Shown here in pieces: positions 33,824 through 43,400 of a stretch of DNA of 64,000 nt. Every line of letters begins with the position of its first letter. Position 1 is the stretch's first letter. The notes under the pieces were generated by a model. That model did not search any database, had not been told where the DNA came from, and saw nothing but the letters and a program-made list of their open reading frames with translations. Both the position numbers and the translations under genes were made by a program. The DNA is from Streptomyces bikiniensis (GTDB lineage Bacteria > Actinomycetota > Actinomycetes > Streptomycetales > Streptomycetaceae): NCBI GenBank assembly GCA_000716465.1, contig JNWL01000026.1:18015-82014 (forward strand), given 5' to 3'.

Positions 33824-34117
33824 TCAGCCCTCCAGGTGCCGCTCGACGGTGGCGACCTTGCTGTGCAGGCCGTCCGTCACGCCGGGGCGGATGTCGGCCT
33901 TGAGGACGACGGAGACGCGGGGCGCGCGGGCCTCGACGGCGGCGACGGCGCGCCTGACGACGTCCATGACCTCGTCCCACTCGCCCTCGATCGAGGTGAA
34001 CATCGCGTCGGTGCGGTTCGGCAGGCCGGACTCCCGGACGACGCGGACGGCGTCGGCGACGTACTCGCCGACCTCCTCGCCCACGCCGAGCGGGGTCACC
34101 GAGAAGGCGACGATCAC
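33824..34117 (-). CDS. MTH1187/YkoF-type thiamine-binding family protein
   Basis: 97 residues, a small ferredoxin-like alpha/beta protein. [33 protein letters not shown] and [19 protein letters not shown] fit the MTH1187 family (segments shown). Members bind thiamine or an unknown small ligand; the role in Streptomyces is not established. GTG 34117 overlaps the upstream DUF3817 stop as GTGA, so the two are coupled. Confidence 0.8.
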   Translation of the reverse strand: MIVAFSVTPLGVGEEVGEYVADAVRVVRESGLPNRTDAMFTSIEGEWDEVMDVVRRAVAAVEARAPRVSVVLKADIRPGVTDGLHSKVATVERHLEG

Positions 34118-34458
34118 GCGTTCACCGTGCCCTCGCGGCGGGCGCGGGACGCGATGACCGCGTCCTCGGCCTCGCGCTTCAGCTTCCGCTCGGCGTAGAA
34201 GCCGCCCAGGGGCAGGACCGAGAGGACGAAGTAGAGGGCGGCGGTGCCGAAGCTCCACTTGGTGCGGTTCCAGGCGTCCAGCCAGAAGAGCACGTACAGG
34301 ACGAACAGGATGCCGTGGACGGCTCCCATGACCGGCACCGCGTTGAACTCCGTGGTCCGCTTGAGCACCGAGCAGACGAGGAGGAGCAGGAACGAGACGG
34401 CCTCCGGCGCGGAGACGAGCCGGAGCCGGTGGAGGGAGGAGGCGGTCTTGATGTCCAC
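34114..34458 (-). CDS. DUF3817 membrane protein (copy 2)
   Basis: 114 residues with three TM segments ([57 protein letters not shown]). [11 protein letters not shown] and GGFYAERKL match DUF3817, and it is paralogous to the copy at 30068. The start is GTG 34458 (AAGGTGA upstream) or GTG 34470. The stop overlaps the next gene. It is divergent from the AIM24 operon across 120 bp. Confidence 0.8.
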   Translation of the reverse strand: MDIKTASSLHRLRLVSAPEAVSFLLLLVCSVLKRTTEFNAVPVMGAVHGILFVLYVLFWLDAWNRTKWSFGTAALYFVLSVLPLGGFYAERKLKREAEDAVIASRARREGTVNA

Positions 34459-34566
34459 GGAGGGGGTCACCTTCGTTCGGTCTCGTGACGCGATCTTGTG
34501 AACGGATGCACAAGGGCCCGTCCATTGTGCACGGCGACTTTGCTGTTCCTTTAGGCGGGTCCCCAG

Positions 34567-34578
34567 TACCTTCGGGCC
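34567..34578 (+). promoter_or_regulatory. Leaderless -10 box of the AIM24 operon
   Basis: TACCTT (34567-34572), then CGGGCC, then GTG 34579. No SD is present. Confidence 0.55.
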
Positions 34579-35217
34579 GTGGCAACGTTCCGACTCCAAG
34601 GCAGCAAGGTGCTCGCCGTCTCCCTGACCGGCGACGCCGTGAAGGCGAAGAACGGCTCGATGGTCGCCTACGACGGCCAGATGGCGTTCAAGAAGATGAG
34701 CGGGGGCGGTGAGGGCCTGCGCGGCATGGTGACCCGCCGGCTCACGGGTGAGCAGATGGAGGTGATGGAGGTGCGCGGGCAGGGGACCTGCTGGTTCGCC
34801 GACCGGGCGTCCGAGATCAACCTCGTCTCCCTGCACGGCGACAGGCTGTGGGTGGAGGCGAGCAATCTGCTCTGCACGGACGCGGGGCTGCGCACCGGCA
34901 CGACCTTCACGGGCCTGCGCGGCGGGGCGACCGGCAACGGCCTCTTCACCACGACCGTGGAGGGGACGGGCCAGGCGGCGATCGTGTCGGACGGTCCGGC
35001 GGTGGTGCTGCGGGTGACCCCGCAGTACCCGCTCCAGGTGGACCCCGGCGCGTACATAGCCCACCAGGGCAACCTCCAGCCGCACTTCCAGTCGGGCGTG
35101 ACCTTCCGCACCTTCATGGGCGAGGGCGGCGGCGAGGCCTTCCAGATCCGCTTCGAGGGGGACGGCCTGGTGTACGTCCAGCCGAGCGAGCGGAACACGA
35201 TCGGGGGCGACCTGTGA
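34579..35217 (+). CDS. AIM24-family protein, paralogue 1
   Basis: 212 residues, an all-beta double-barrel AIM24 (DUF124) protein. Family motifs are [79 protein letters not shown] and [17 protein letters not shown]. Bacterial AIM24 proteins have no firmly known reaction. The C-terminus ends at [15 protein letters not shown]. First of three consecutive AIM24 genes; a 79-bp gap precedes paralogue 2. Confidence 0.85.
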   Translation: MATFRLQGSKVLAVSLTGDAVKAKNGSMVAYDGQMAFKKMSGGGEGLRGMVTRRLTGEQMEVMEVRGQGTCWFADRASEINLVSLHGDRLWVEASNLLCTDAGLRTGTTFTGLRGGATGNGLFTTTVEGTGQAAIVSDGPAVVLRVTPQYPLQVDPGAYIAHQGNLQPHFQSGVTFRTFMGEGGGEAFQIRFEGDGLVYVQPSERNTIGGDL

Positions 35218-35296
35218 GCGACGCACGCGCGGCCACCGGTCCGCAGGCGACGACGACGGCCGCACCTCCGCGCCGCGCGGGCGGAGAAGCGAACGA

Positions 35297-35962
35297 ATGG
35301 GGTGCGGTCTGATGCCGTTCCGGGAGATCAACCCGAAGATGGTCGAGGCGACCCTCGTCCCGGGGCAGCGGCTGTTCAGCCAGCGCGGCGCGATGCTGGC
35401 GTACCGCGGGGACGTCACTTTCACGCCGAACATGGCGGGCGGCCAGGGCGGCCTGATGTCGATGATCGGCCGCCGGGTGGCCGGCGAGGCGACGCCGCTG
35501 ATGACGGTGGAGGGCAGCGGCACGGTGATGTTCGGGCACGGCGGCCACCACATCCAGGTGATCGCGCTGACCGGCGACACCCTGTACGTGGAGGCCGACC
35601 GGCTGCTCGCCTTCGACGGGACCCTGGAGCAGGGCACGATGTTCATGGGCTCGCAGGGCGGGGTCATGGGCATGGTCCGCGGCCAGGTGACCGGCCAGGG
35701 CCTCTTCACCACCACCCTGAAGGGCCACGGCTCGGTGGCCGTGATGGCGCACGGCGGCGTGATCGAGCTGCCGGTCGTCCCGGGCCGTCCGGTGCACGTG
35801 GACCCGCAGGCGTACGTGGCCCACCACGGCGACGTGCGGAACAAGCTCTCCGCCGCGCTCGGCTGGCGGGACATGGTGGGGCGCGGCTCGGGCGAGGCGT
35901 TCCAGCTGGAGCTGAGCGGCAGCGGCGCGGTGTACGTCCAGGCCTCGGAGGAGAAGCTGTGA
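35297..35962 (+). CDS. AIM24-family protein, paralogue 2
   Basis: 221 residues from ATG 35297 (GGAG 10 nt upstream); ATG 35312, giving MPFREINPKM, is the alternative. Same architecture as paralogue 1: AMLAYRGDVTFTPNM, RRVAGEATPLMTVEGSGTVMF, IALTGDTLYVEADRLLAFD, GQVTGQGLFTTTLKGHGSVAV, VHVDPQAYVAHHGDV and LSGSGAVYVQASEEKL. It has a GHGGHH cluster (about residue 85). The stop overlaps paralogue 3 (GTGA). No signal peptide or TM. Confidence 0.85.
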   Translation: MGCGLMPFREINPKMVEATLVPGQRLFSQRGAMLAYRGDVTFTPNMAGGQGGLMSMIGRRVAGEATPLMTVEGSGTVMFGHGGHHIQVIALTGDTLYVEADRLLAFDGTLEQGTMFMGSQGGVMGMVRGQVTGQGLFTTTLKGHGSVAVMAHGGVIELPVVPGRPVHVDPQAYVAHHGDVRNKLSAALGWRDMVGRGSGEAFQLELSGSGAVYVQASEEKL

Positions 35963-36744
35963 GCACCCCTGTCATCCACGATCCGCACACCCTGCCGTCG
36001 GACGACAACGTCAATCCGTACACCTTCTGCGTGGAGCTGAAGGGCTCCCAGTGGTTCCTGCAGAAGGGCAAGATGATCGCCTACTACGGGCGGATCGAGT
36101 TCAACGGCATCGGGCACGGGCGGCTCGACCGGCTGGTGCGGACGTCCTTCCACTCGCCGCTGCACGCGAGCGACTGGGTGGTGGCCGAGGGCAGCGGCAA
36201 GATGCTGCTCGCGGACCGGGCCTTCGACGTGAACTCCTTCGACCTGGACGAGGGCAACCTGACGATCCGGTCCGGGAACCTGCTGGCCTACCAGCCGACC
36301 CTGGCGCTGAAGCAGTCGATCGTGCCGGGGTTCGTGACACTGATCGGGACGGGCAAGTTCGTGGCCGCGTCGAACGGTCCGGTGGTCTTCATGGAGCCGC
36401 CGCTGCGGGTGGACCCGCAGGCGCTCGTGGGCTGGGCGGACTGCCCCTCGCCGTGCCACCACTACGACCACGGCTACATGACGGGCGTGATGGGCGGCGT
36501 ACGGGCCCTGACGGGTCTGGGCGGCACCTCGGGCGAGGAGCACCAGTTCGAGTTCGTGGGGGCGGGCACGGTGCTGCTCCAGTCGACGGAGCTGCTGATG
36601 GCGGAGCGGGACGCCGGCGCCCCCCCGGCCCAGGCGGGCGTTCCCGGCGGGCACGGCGGGCACGGTTCGGGCCACGGGCAGCCGGGTGCGACACCGCGCC
36701 TTCCCGGCCAGCTGGGGGACCTCCAGCGTCGCTTCGGGCTGTGA
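35959..36744 (+). CDS. AIM24-family protein, paralogue 3, His/Cys-rich
   Basis: 261 residues. AIM24 motifs are KMIAYYGRIEFNGIG, DWVVAEGSGKMLLAD, NLTIRSGNLLAYQP, FVTLIGTGKFVAASNGP and LRVDPQALVGWADCPSP. It has an insertion CPSPCHHYDHGYM (about 155-167) and a Gly/His tail GGHGGHGSGHG (about 235-245), both potential metal ligands that the other two lack in this form. GTG 35959 overlaps paralogue 2 and follows GGAGGAG. The three genes probably form one operon. Confidence 0.85.
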   Translation: MSTPVIHDPHTLPSDDNVNPYTFCVELKGSQWFLQKGKMIAYYGRIEFNGIGHGRLDRLVRTSFHSPLHASDWVVAEGSGKMLLADRAFDVNSFDLDEGNLTIRSGNLLAYQPTLALKQSIVPGFVTLIGTGKFVAASNGPVVFMEPPLRVDPQALVGWADCPSPCHHYDHGYMTGVMGGVRALTGLGGTSGEEHQFEFVGAGTVLLQSTELLMAERDAGAPPAQAGVPGGHGGHGSGHGQPGATPRLPGQLGDLQRRFGL

Positions 36745-36850
36745 GCGGTAGTCTGCGGACCGTGACGTACCCGAACGTCTGCGCCGACGGCGGGGGCGGG
36801 GCCGCGTCCGGGCCGGGCCCCGGGTGCCCGGCGTCACGCCTCCAGATTTC

Positions 36851-36884
36851 GTCAAGAATTCAACTTCTTAGGTAGAATCCACAT
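36851..36884 (+). promoter_or_regulatory. MarR promoter with operator in the spacer
   Basis: -35 GTCAAG (36851-36856), inverted repeat AAGAA-N6-TTCTT (36854-36869), -10 TAGAAT (36873-36878), then CCACAT and ATG 36885. The dyad within the spacer suggests autorepression; the mRNA is probably leaderless. Confidence 0.65.
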
Positions 36885-37361
36885 ATGGAGACCGATACGG
36901 CCACCCCGTGGCTCACCGACGGCGAGCAGTGTGCCTGGCGCACCTTCCTGGACGTCCAGAGGATGCTGACGTACCAGTTGGAGAAGGACCTCCAGCCCTT
37001 CGGCCTGACGATGAACGACTACGAGATCCTGGTGAACCTCTCGGAGTCGTCCGAGCGCCGGCTGCGCATGAGCGACCTCGCCGTGGCCACCCTCCAGTCG
37101 AAGAGCCGCCTCTCCCACCAGATCACCCGGATGGAGAACGCGGGCCTGGTCCGGCGCGAGAACTGCGAGTCCGACCGGCGCGGCCTGTACGCGGTCCTCA
37201 CCGACCAGGGCATGGAGACCATGCGCAAGGTCGCCCCGCACCACGTCGAGTCGGTGCGCAGGCACTTCATCGACCAGCTCACCCCCGAGGCGCTCGGCGA
37301 CCTCCACGAGTCCCTGAAGCCGGTCGCGGAGCAGCTGCGCGGACGGCGCGGCAAGCCGTAG
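36885..37361 (+). CDS. MarR-family transcriptional regulator
   Basis: 158 residues. The winged helix (about 45-120) includes LTMNDYEILVNLSESSERRLRMSDLA and SRLSHQITRMENAGLVRRENCESDRRGLYAVLTDQG, typical MarR (segments shown). The AT-rich promoter with an inverted repeat suggests autoregulation. It follows the AIM24 operon in the same direction and may control it; two other MarR/DUF3817 genes are within 7 kb. The ligand is unknown. Confidence 0.87.
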   Translation: METDTATPWLTDGEQCAWRTFLDVQRMLTYQLEKDLQPFGLTMNDYEILVNLSESSERRLRMSDLAVATLQSKSRLSHQITRMENAGLVRRENCESDRRGLYAVLTDQGMETMRKVAPHHVESVRRHFIDQLTPEALGDLHESLKPVAEQLRGRRGKP

Positions 37362-37380
37362 CGCACGCCCGCGCCCGTAC

Positions 37381-37420
37381 GAGGAAGGGCCTCCCCGGCG
37401 ATCCGGGGAGGCCCTTCCTC
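37381..37420. terminator. Bidirectional terminator, marR / meaB
   Basis: Perfect 18-bp stem (37381-37398 / 37403-37420) with a 4-nt loop, between convergent genes. Confidence 0.88.
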
Positions 37421-37431
37421 GTGCGTGCCGC

Positions 37432-38388
37432 TCAGTTGCCCGTCAGCTCCGCCACCAGCTCGTCGGCGGCCGCGTACGGGTCGAGGTCGCCGGCCGTGAT
37501 CCGCTCCGCGAGGGCGTCGAGCCGCCGGTCGCCGCGCAGGTCTCCGATCCGCTCGCGCAGGGCCGTGACCGCGATGGTCTCGACCTCGCGCGAGGCACGG
37601 GCCCGGCGGCGCTCCGCCAGGACGCCCCGCTCCTCCATCCAGGCGCGGTGCTTCTCCAGGGCCTCCACGACCTCGTCGACGCCCTCGCCGCGGGCCGCGA
37701 CCGTCTTGACGATCGGCGGCCGCCAGTCGCCCGGCGCGCGCGCCTCGCCGAGGCCCAGCATGTGGTTGAGCTCGCGGGCGGTGGCGTCCGCGCCGTCCCG
37801 GTCGGCCTTGTTCACCACGTACACGTCGCCGATCTCCAGGATGCCCGCCTTCGCGGCCTGGATGCCGTCGCCCATGCCCGGCGCGAGCAGGACCACGGAG
37901 GTGTCGGCCTGGGAGGCGATCTCGACCTCCGACTGCCCGACGCCGACGGTCTCCACGAGGACCACCTCGCAGCCGGCCGCGTCCAGGACGCGGATGGCCT
38001 GCGGGGCGGACCAGGCGAGGCCGCCCAGGTGCCCCCGGGTCGCCATGGAGCGGATGTAGACGCCCGGGTCGGAGGCGTGGTCCGACATCCGGACCCGGTC
38101 GCCGAGCAGCGCGCCCCCGCTGAACGGGGAGGACGGGTCGACGGCCAGGACGCCGACCCGCTTGCCCGCCCGGCGGTAGGCGGAGACGAGCGCGGACGTC
38201 GAGGTGGACTTGCCGACGCCGGGAGAGCCCGTCAGGCCCACCACGTACGCGCCGCCGGTGAGCGGCGCGAGCGCCGCCATCACCTCGCGCAGCTGCGGGG
38301 ACGCCCCCTCCACCAGCGAGATGAGCCGGGCCACGGCCCGGGGCCTGCCCTCGCGCGCCTGGGCGACGAGTGCGGGGACGTCCACCAT
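37432..38388 (-). CDS. meaB: MeaB-type G3E GTPase, methylmalonyl/isobutyryl-CoA mutase chaperone
   Basis: 318 residues. The P-loop is GSPGVGKST (about 54-62), followed by AVDPSSPFSGGALLGDRVRM, VETVGVGQSEVEI (Switch/Walker B) and VNKADRDGADATA (NKxD). MeaB protects adenosyl-B12 mutases from inactivation and gates cofactor loading and release. ATG 38388 has AAGGAG 8 nt upstream. It follows the thiolase gene by 35 bp on the same strand, so they likely form one operon. IcmA at 28296 is an obvious client, along with methylmalonyl-CoA mutase elsewhere. Confidence 0.92.
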   Translation of the reverse strand: MVDVPALVAQAREGRPRAVARLISLVEGASPQLREVMAALAPLTGGAYVVGLTGSPGVGKSTSTSALVSAYRRAGKRVGVLAVDPSSPFSGGALLGDRVRMSDHASDPGVYIRSMATRGHLGGLAWSAPQAIRVLDAAGCEVVLVETVGVGQSEVEIASQADTSVVLLAPGMGDGIQAAKAGILEIGDVYVVNKADRDGADATARELNHMLGLGEARAPGDWRPPIVKTVAARGEGVDEVVEALEKHRAWMEERGVLAERRRARASREVETIAVTALRERIGDLRGDRRLDALAERITAGDLDPYAAADELVAELTGN

Positions 38389-38423
38389 GTGCAGAGCTCC
38401 TTGCCTGACCTTGCCCGGATGAC

Positions 38424-39635
38424 TTACTTGCCGGAGACGCCGGGAACGCGGACGATCAGGGCGTCGCCCTGGCCGCCGCCGCCGCACAGGGCCGCCGCGC
38501 CGACGCCGCCGCCGCGCCGCTTGAGCTCCAGGGCGAGGTGGAGCACGACCCGGGCGCCGGACATGCCGATGGGGTGGCCGAGGGCGATGGCGCCGCCGTT
38601 GACGTTCACCTTGTCGGTGGTGACGCCGAGGTCCTTCATCGACTGGACGAGGACCGCGGCGAAGGCCTCGTTGATCTCGATGAGGTCGAGGTCGTCGACG
38701 GTCAGGCCCTCCTTCTTCAGGGCGTGCAGGATCGCGTTGGACGGCTGCGACTGGAGGGAGTTGTCCGGGCCGGCCACGTTGCCGTGGGCGCCGATCTCGG
38801 CGATCCACTCCAGGCCCAGCTCCTCGGCCTTGGCCTTGCTCATCACGACGACGGCGGCGGCGCCGTCGGAGATCTGCGAGGAGGTGCCCGCGGTGATCGT
38901 CCCGTCCTTGGCGAAGGCGGGGCGGAGCTTGCCGAGGGACTCGGCGGTGGTCTCGGCGCGGATGCCCTCGTCCTGGGCGAAGATCACCGGGTCGCCCTTG
39001 CGCTGCGGGATCTCGACCGGGGTGATCTCGGCCTCGAAGACGCCGTTCTTCTGGGCGGCGGCGGCGCGCTGGTGCGAGAGGGCGCCGATCTCGTCCTGGT
39101 CGGCCCGCTGGATGCCCAGGCGGGTGTTGTGCTTCTCGGTGGACTCGCCCATGGCGATGCCTTCGAGGGAGTCGGTGAGGCCGTCGTACGCCATGGAGTC
39201 GAGCAGCTCGATCGCGCCGTACTTGTAGCCCTCGCGGGACTTGGGGAGCAGGTGCGGGGCGTTGGTCATCGACTCCTGGCCGCCGGCGACGACGACGTCG
39301 AACTCGCCGGCGCGGATGAGCTGGTCGGCGAGGGCGATGGCGTCGAGCCCGGAGAGGCACACCTTGTTGACGGTGAGGGCCGGGACGTTCATCGGGATGC
39401 CGGCCTTGATGGCGGCCTGGCGGGCGGGGATCTGACCGGCGCCCGCCTGGAGCACCTGGCCCATGATCACGTACTGCACCTGGTCGCCGCCGATGCCGGC
39501 CCGGTCGAGGGCGGCCTTGATGGCGAAGCCGCCGAGGTCGGCGCCGGAGAAGGACTTGAGCGAACCGAGCAGGCGACCCATGGGCGTACGGGCACCCGCG
39601 ACGATCACTGAGGTGGTACCGGTCGTTCCAGACAT
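38424..39635 (-). CDS. atoB: Acetyl-CoA acetyltransferase (thiolase)
   Basis: 403 residues, thiolase II. It joins two acetyl-CoA to acetoacetyl-CoA, or the reverse. The acyl-carrying Cys is C93 ([11 protein letters not shown]); H354 is in [10 protein letters not shown] and C384 in [13 protein letters not shown] 39635 lacks a strong SD. Upstream of meaB in the same operon. With the 3-hydroxybutyryl-CoA dehydrogenase at 56302 it can provide the C4 route toward crotonyl- and butyryl-CoA. The symbol follows function, not a database match. Confidence 0.93.
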   Translation of the reverse strand: MSGTTGTTSVIVAGARTPMGRLLGSLKSFSGADLGGFAIKAALDRAGIGGDQVQYVIMGQVLQAGAGQIPARQAAIKAGIPMNVPALTVNKVCLSGLDAIALADQLIRAGEFDVVVAGGQESMTNAPHLLPKSREGYKYGAIELLDSMAYDGLTDSLEGIAMGESTEKHNTRLGIQRADQDEIGALSHQRAAAAQKNGVFEAEITPVEIPQRKGDPVIFAQDEGIRAETTAESLGKLRPAFAKDGTITAGTSSQISDGAAAVVVMSKAKAEELGLEWIAEIGAHGNVAGPDNSLQSQPSNAILHALKKEGLTVDDLDLIEINEAFAAVLVQSMKDLGVTTDKVNVNGGAIALGHPIGMSGARVVLHLALELKRRGGGVGAAALCGGGGQGDALIVRVPGVSGK

Positions 39636-39772
39636 GAGGCACGGCCCCTAGGGATGAGAGGTGAACGAGGGTTTACCGCCAATGTACTGAGGGGCCCGGC
39701 GCCCGGTCATCGGCGCGGCGGTGTGACGGCGCGCACGTTGCGTAACCACCCCTCCGGGGTTGCACTGGACCC

Positions 39773-40225
39773 ATGCTGACGCGAATCGACCACATCGGGA
39801 TCGCCTGTTCCAACCTCGACGCGACCGTCGAGTTCTACCGCGCGACCTACGGCTTCGAGGTCTTCCACACCGAGGTCAACGAGGAGCAGGGCGTCCGCGA
39901 GGCCATGCTCAAGATCAACGGCACCTCGGACGGCGGGGCCTCCTACCTCCAGCTCCTGGAGCCGACCCGGGAGGACTCGGCGGTGGGCAAGTGGCTCGCC
40001 AAGAACGGCGAGGGCGTGCACCACATCGCCTTCGGCACCGCCGACGTCGACGGGGACGCCGAGGCCATCCGGGGCAAGGGCGTCCGGGTCCTCTACGACG
40101 AGCCGCGGATCGGCTCCATGGGCTCCCGGATCACCTTCCTGCACCCCAAGGACTGCCACGGCGTCCTCACGGAACTGGTCACTTCGGCGGAGCCGCCGGC
40201 TGACCACTCCTCAGCGGAGCACTGA
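39773..40225 (+). CDS. mce: Methylmalonyl-CoA epimerase
   Basis: 150 residues, a vicinal-oxygen-chelate fold. Metal ligands appear as H7 (RIDHIGIAC), the Q in YLQLLEP, H in EGVHHIAFGT and E in VLTELV. It interconverts (R)- and (S)-methylmalonyl-CoA. It starts 137 bp from the divergent thiolase gene; a weak TGCACT lies 6 nt before ATG. It supplies the stereoisomer used by polyketide synthases from the mutase product. Confidence 0.92.
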   Translation: MLTRIDHIGIACSNLDATVEFYRATYGFEVFHTEVNEEQGVREAMLKINGTSDGGASYLQLLEPTREDSAVGKWLAKNGEGVHHIAFGTADVDGDAEAIRGKGVRVLYDEPRIGSMGSRITFLHPKDCHGVLTELVTSAEPPADHSSAEH

Positions 40226-40449
40226 CCTCCGGATTCCCGGCCCGGTAGAGTGGGCGGCTCCGGGCCGGGGCCGGTCGGGGCCGCTCCGCGTGGCACCCAA
40301 GTCGGGATGTCGGGGTCGTCCGATCTGCCACGATTCCCCGGGGGCCCGTCCCCGGCCGAGGGGACGGCGCTCGTTGGAGTGTTGCGACCAGGGTTGGGGT
40401 CTCCCCTGCTCGAACGCGTTGAGAGCTCGGGGAAGGATGGGACCGCGCA

Positions 40450-43400
40450 GTGCGGGGCTACGAACGCCAGGAGAGCCACCGAGCTGAAGACGACCATCTC
40501 GCCCGGTTCGAAGCCGAGATGGACCGGCTGAAGACCGAGCGGGAGAAGGCCGTCCAGCACGCCGAGGACCTCGGCTACCAGGTCGAGGTCTTGCGCGCCA
40601 AGCTCCACGAGGCGCGCCGCACCATCGCGTCCCGGCCCGCGTACGACAGCGCCGACATCGGCTACCAGGCCGAGCAGATGCTGCGCAACGCCCAGGCGCA
40701 GGCCGAGCAGCTCCGCCAGGACGCCGAGCGCGAGCTGCGCGAGGCCCGCGCCCAGACCCAGCGCATCCTCCAGGAGCACGCCGAGCACCAGGCCCGGCTC
40801 CAGGCCGAGCTGCACAACGAGGCCGTCCAGCGCCGCCAGCAGCTCGACCAGGAGCTGAACGAGCGCCGCCAGACCGTCGAGGCGCACGTCAACGAGAACG
40901 TCGCCTGGGCCGAGCAGTTGCGCGCCCGTACGGAGTCCCAGGCCCGCCGGCTGATGGAGGAGTCCCGCGCGGAGGCCGAGCAGGCGCTCGCCACCGCCCG
41001 CGCCGAGGCCACCCGCCTCGCCGAGGAGACCAGCCGCCGCGTCGGCGCCGAGGCGGAGGCCGCCCGCGCCGAGGCCGAAGCGATTCTGCTGCGCGCCCGC
41101 AAGGACGCCGAGCGGCTCCTCGCCAACGCCGCGGGACAGGCCCAGGAGGCCACCAGCCACGCCGAGCAGCTGCGCTCCTCCACCGCGGCCGAGACCGACC
41201 AGGCCCGCCGCCAGGCCACCGAGCTGTCCCGCGCCGCCGAGCAGCGGATGCAGGAGGCCGAGGAGAAGCTGCGGACCGCCCGCGCCGAGGCCGAGAAGGC
41301 CCTCACGGAGGCCAAGGAGGCCGCGGCCCGGCAGCTGTCCTCCGCCGAGTCGGTCAACGAGCAGCGCACCCGTACGGCCAAGGCGGAGATCGCCCGGCTC
41401 GTCGGCGAGGCCACCAAGGAGGCCGAGTCCCTCAAAGCCGAGGCCGAGGAGAAGCTGCGCGAGGCGACCGCCCAGGCGGAGAAGCTGGTCGCGGAGGCCT
41501 CCGAGAAGGCCCGTACGGCCGCCGCCGAGGACTCCGCCGCCGCGCTCGCCAAGGCCGCCCGCAGCGCCGAGGAGATCCTCACCAAGGCGTCCGAGGACGC
41601 CCGGGAGACCACCCGCAAGGCCGCCGAGGAGGCCGAGCGGGTCCGCCGCGAGGCCGAGGCCGAGGCGGACCGGCTGCGCGCCCAGGCCGAGGAGCAGGCG
41701 GACGAACTGCTCGGCTCGGCGAAGGACGACACCAAGGAGTACCGCGCCAAGACCGTCGAGCTCCAGGAGGAGGCGCGGCGGCTGCGCGGCGAGGCCGAGC
41801 AACTGCGCGGCGAGGCCATCGACGAGGGCGAGCGGATCCGCGGCGAGGCGCGCCGCGAGGCCCTGCAGCAGATCGAGGAGGCGGCGAAGACCGCCGAGGA
41901 GCTGCTGTCCAAGGCCCGTACGGACGCCGAGGAGCTGCGGACCAAGGCCGGCGCGGAGAGCGAGAAGGTCAAGTCCGAGGCGATGGAGCGCGCCCAGACG
42001 CTCCGGGCCCAGGCCGAGGAGACCCTGGAGCGCACCCGCGCCGAGGCCGAGCGGCTGCGCGCCGAGGCCGAGGAGCAGGCCGAGTCGGTGCGGACCGCGG
42101 CCGAGGCGGCGGCGGCGGCGCTGCGCGCGGACGCCGAGCGGGCCGCCGAGGCCCGGCGCGCGGAGGCCGCCGAGGAGCTGAACCGGCTGCACGCCGAGGC
42201 CGGGGCGAAGGTGGCGGCCGCCGGGGAGGAGCTGACCGACGCGCGCGCCGAGGGCGAGCGGATCCGGCGCGAGGCCGCCGAGGAGACGGAGCGGCTGCGG
42301 ACCGAGGCCGCCGAGCGCATCCGCGTCCTGCGGGAGCAGGCGGAGCAGGAGGCCGAGCGGCTGCGCACGGAGGCGGCGGCGGACGCGGGCGCCGCGCGCG
42401 CCGAGGCCGAGACCGCGGCCGTACGGCTGCGCACGGAGGCGTCCGAGGAGGCCGAGCGGCTGCGGTCGGAGGCCCAGGAGACCGCCGACCGGGTGCGGGC
42501 GGAGGCCGCGGCCGCGGCCGAGCGGGTGGCCGCGGAGGCCGCCGAGGCGCTGGCCGCCGCGCAGGAGGAGGCCGTACGGCGCCGCCGGGAGGCCGAGGAG
42601 ACGCTGGAGTCGGCGCGTTCCGAGGCCGGCCGGGAGCGCGAGCTGGCCCGGGAGCAGTCCGAGGAGCTGCTCGCCGCCGCCCGCAAGCGGGTCGAGGACG
42701 CCCAGACCGAGGCGCAGCGCCTGGTCGAGGAGGCGGACGCGCGGGCGACCGAGATGGTCGCGGCGGCCGAGCAGACCGCCCAGGAGGTGCGGGACTCGGT
42801 GGCCGGTCTGCGCGAGCAGGCCGAGGAGGAGATCGCCGGACTGCGGTCGGCGGCCGAGCACGCCGCCGAGCGGACGCGTTCCGAGGCGCAGGAGGAGGCG
42901 GACCGGGTCCGCGCCGACGCGTACGAGGAGCGGGAGCGGGCGACCGAGGACGCGGCCCGCACGCGGACGCGCGCCCAGGAGGAGGCCGAGGCCGCGAAGG
43001 CGCTGGCCGAGCGGACGGTCACGGACGCGCTCGCGGAGTCGGAGAAGCTGCGGGCGGACACCGCCGAGTACGCGCAGCGGGTGCGGACCGAGGTGACGGA
43101 CTCGCTCGCCGCGGCCGAGCAGGACGCGGCCCGTACGCGGGCGGACGCCCGGGACGACGCGAACCGGATCCGTTCGGAGGCCGCGGAGCGGGCCGAGACG
43201 GTGGTCGGCGAGGCGCGGGCCGAGGCGGACCGGCTCACCGCCGAGGCGGTCGAGCTGATGGAGACCACCGAGCAGGACGCCCTGCGCATCCGTACCGAGG
43301 CCGAGCAGGTCAGGGCGGACGGCGAGGCGCACGCGGAGGCGCTGCGGGCGGCCGCGCTCGCGGACGGCGAGCAGGTCCTCGACGAGGCCCGCAAGGCCGC

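Noticed and set aside
28296..40225. Acyl-CoA genes considered as a horizontally acquired biosynthetic cluster
   Set aside because: Composition matches the surroundings, there are no mobility genes, and the order resembles the conserved Streptomyces core.
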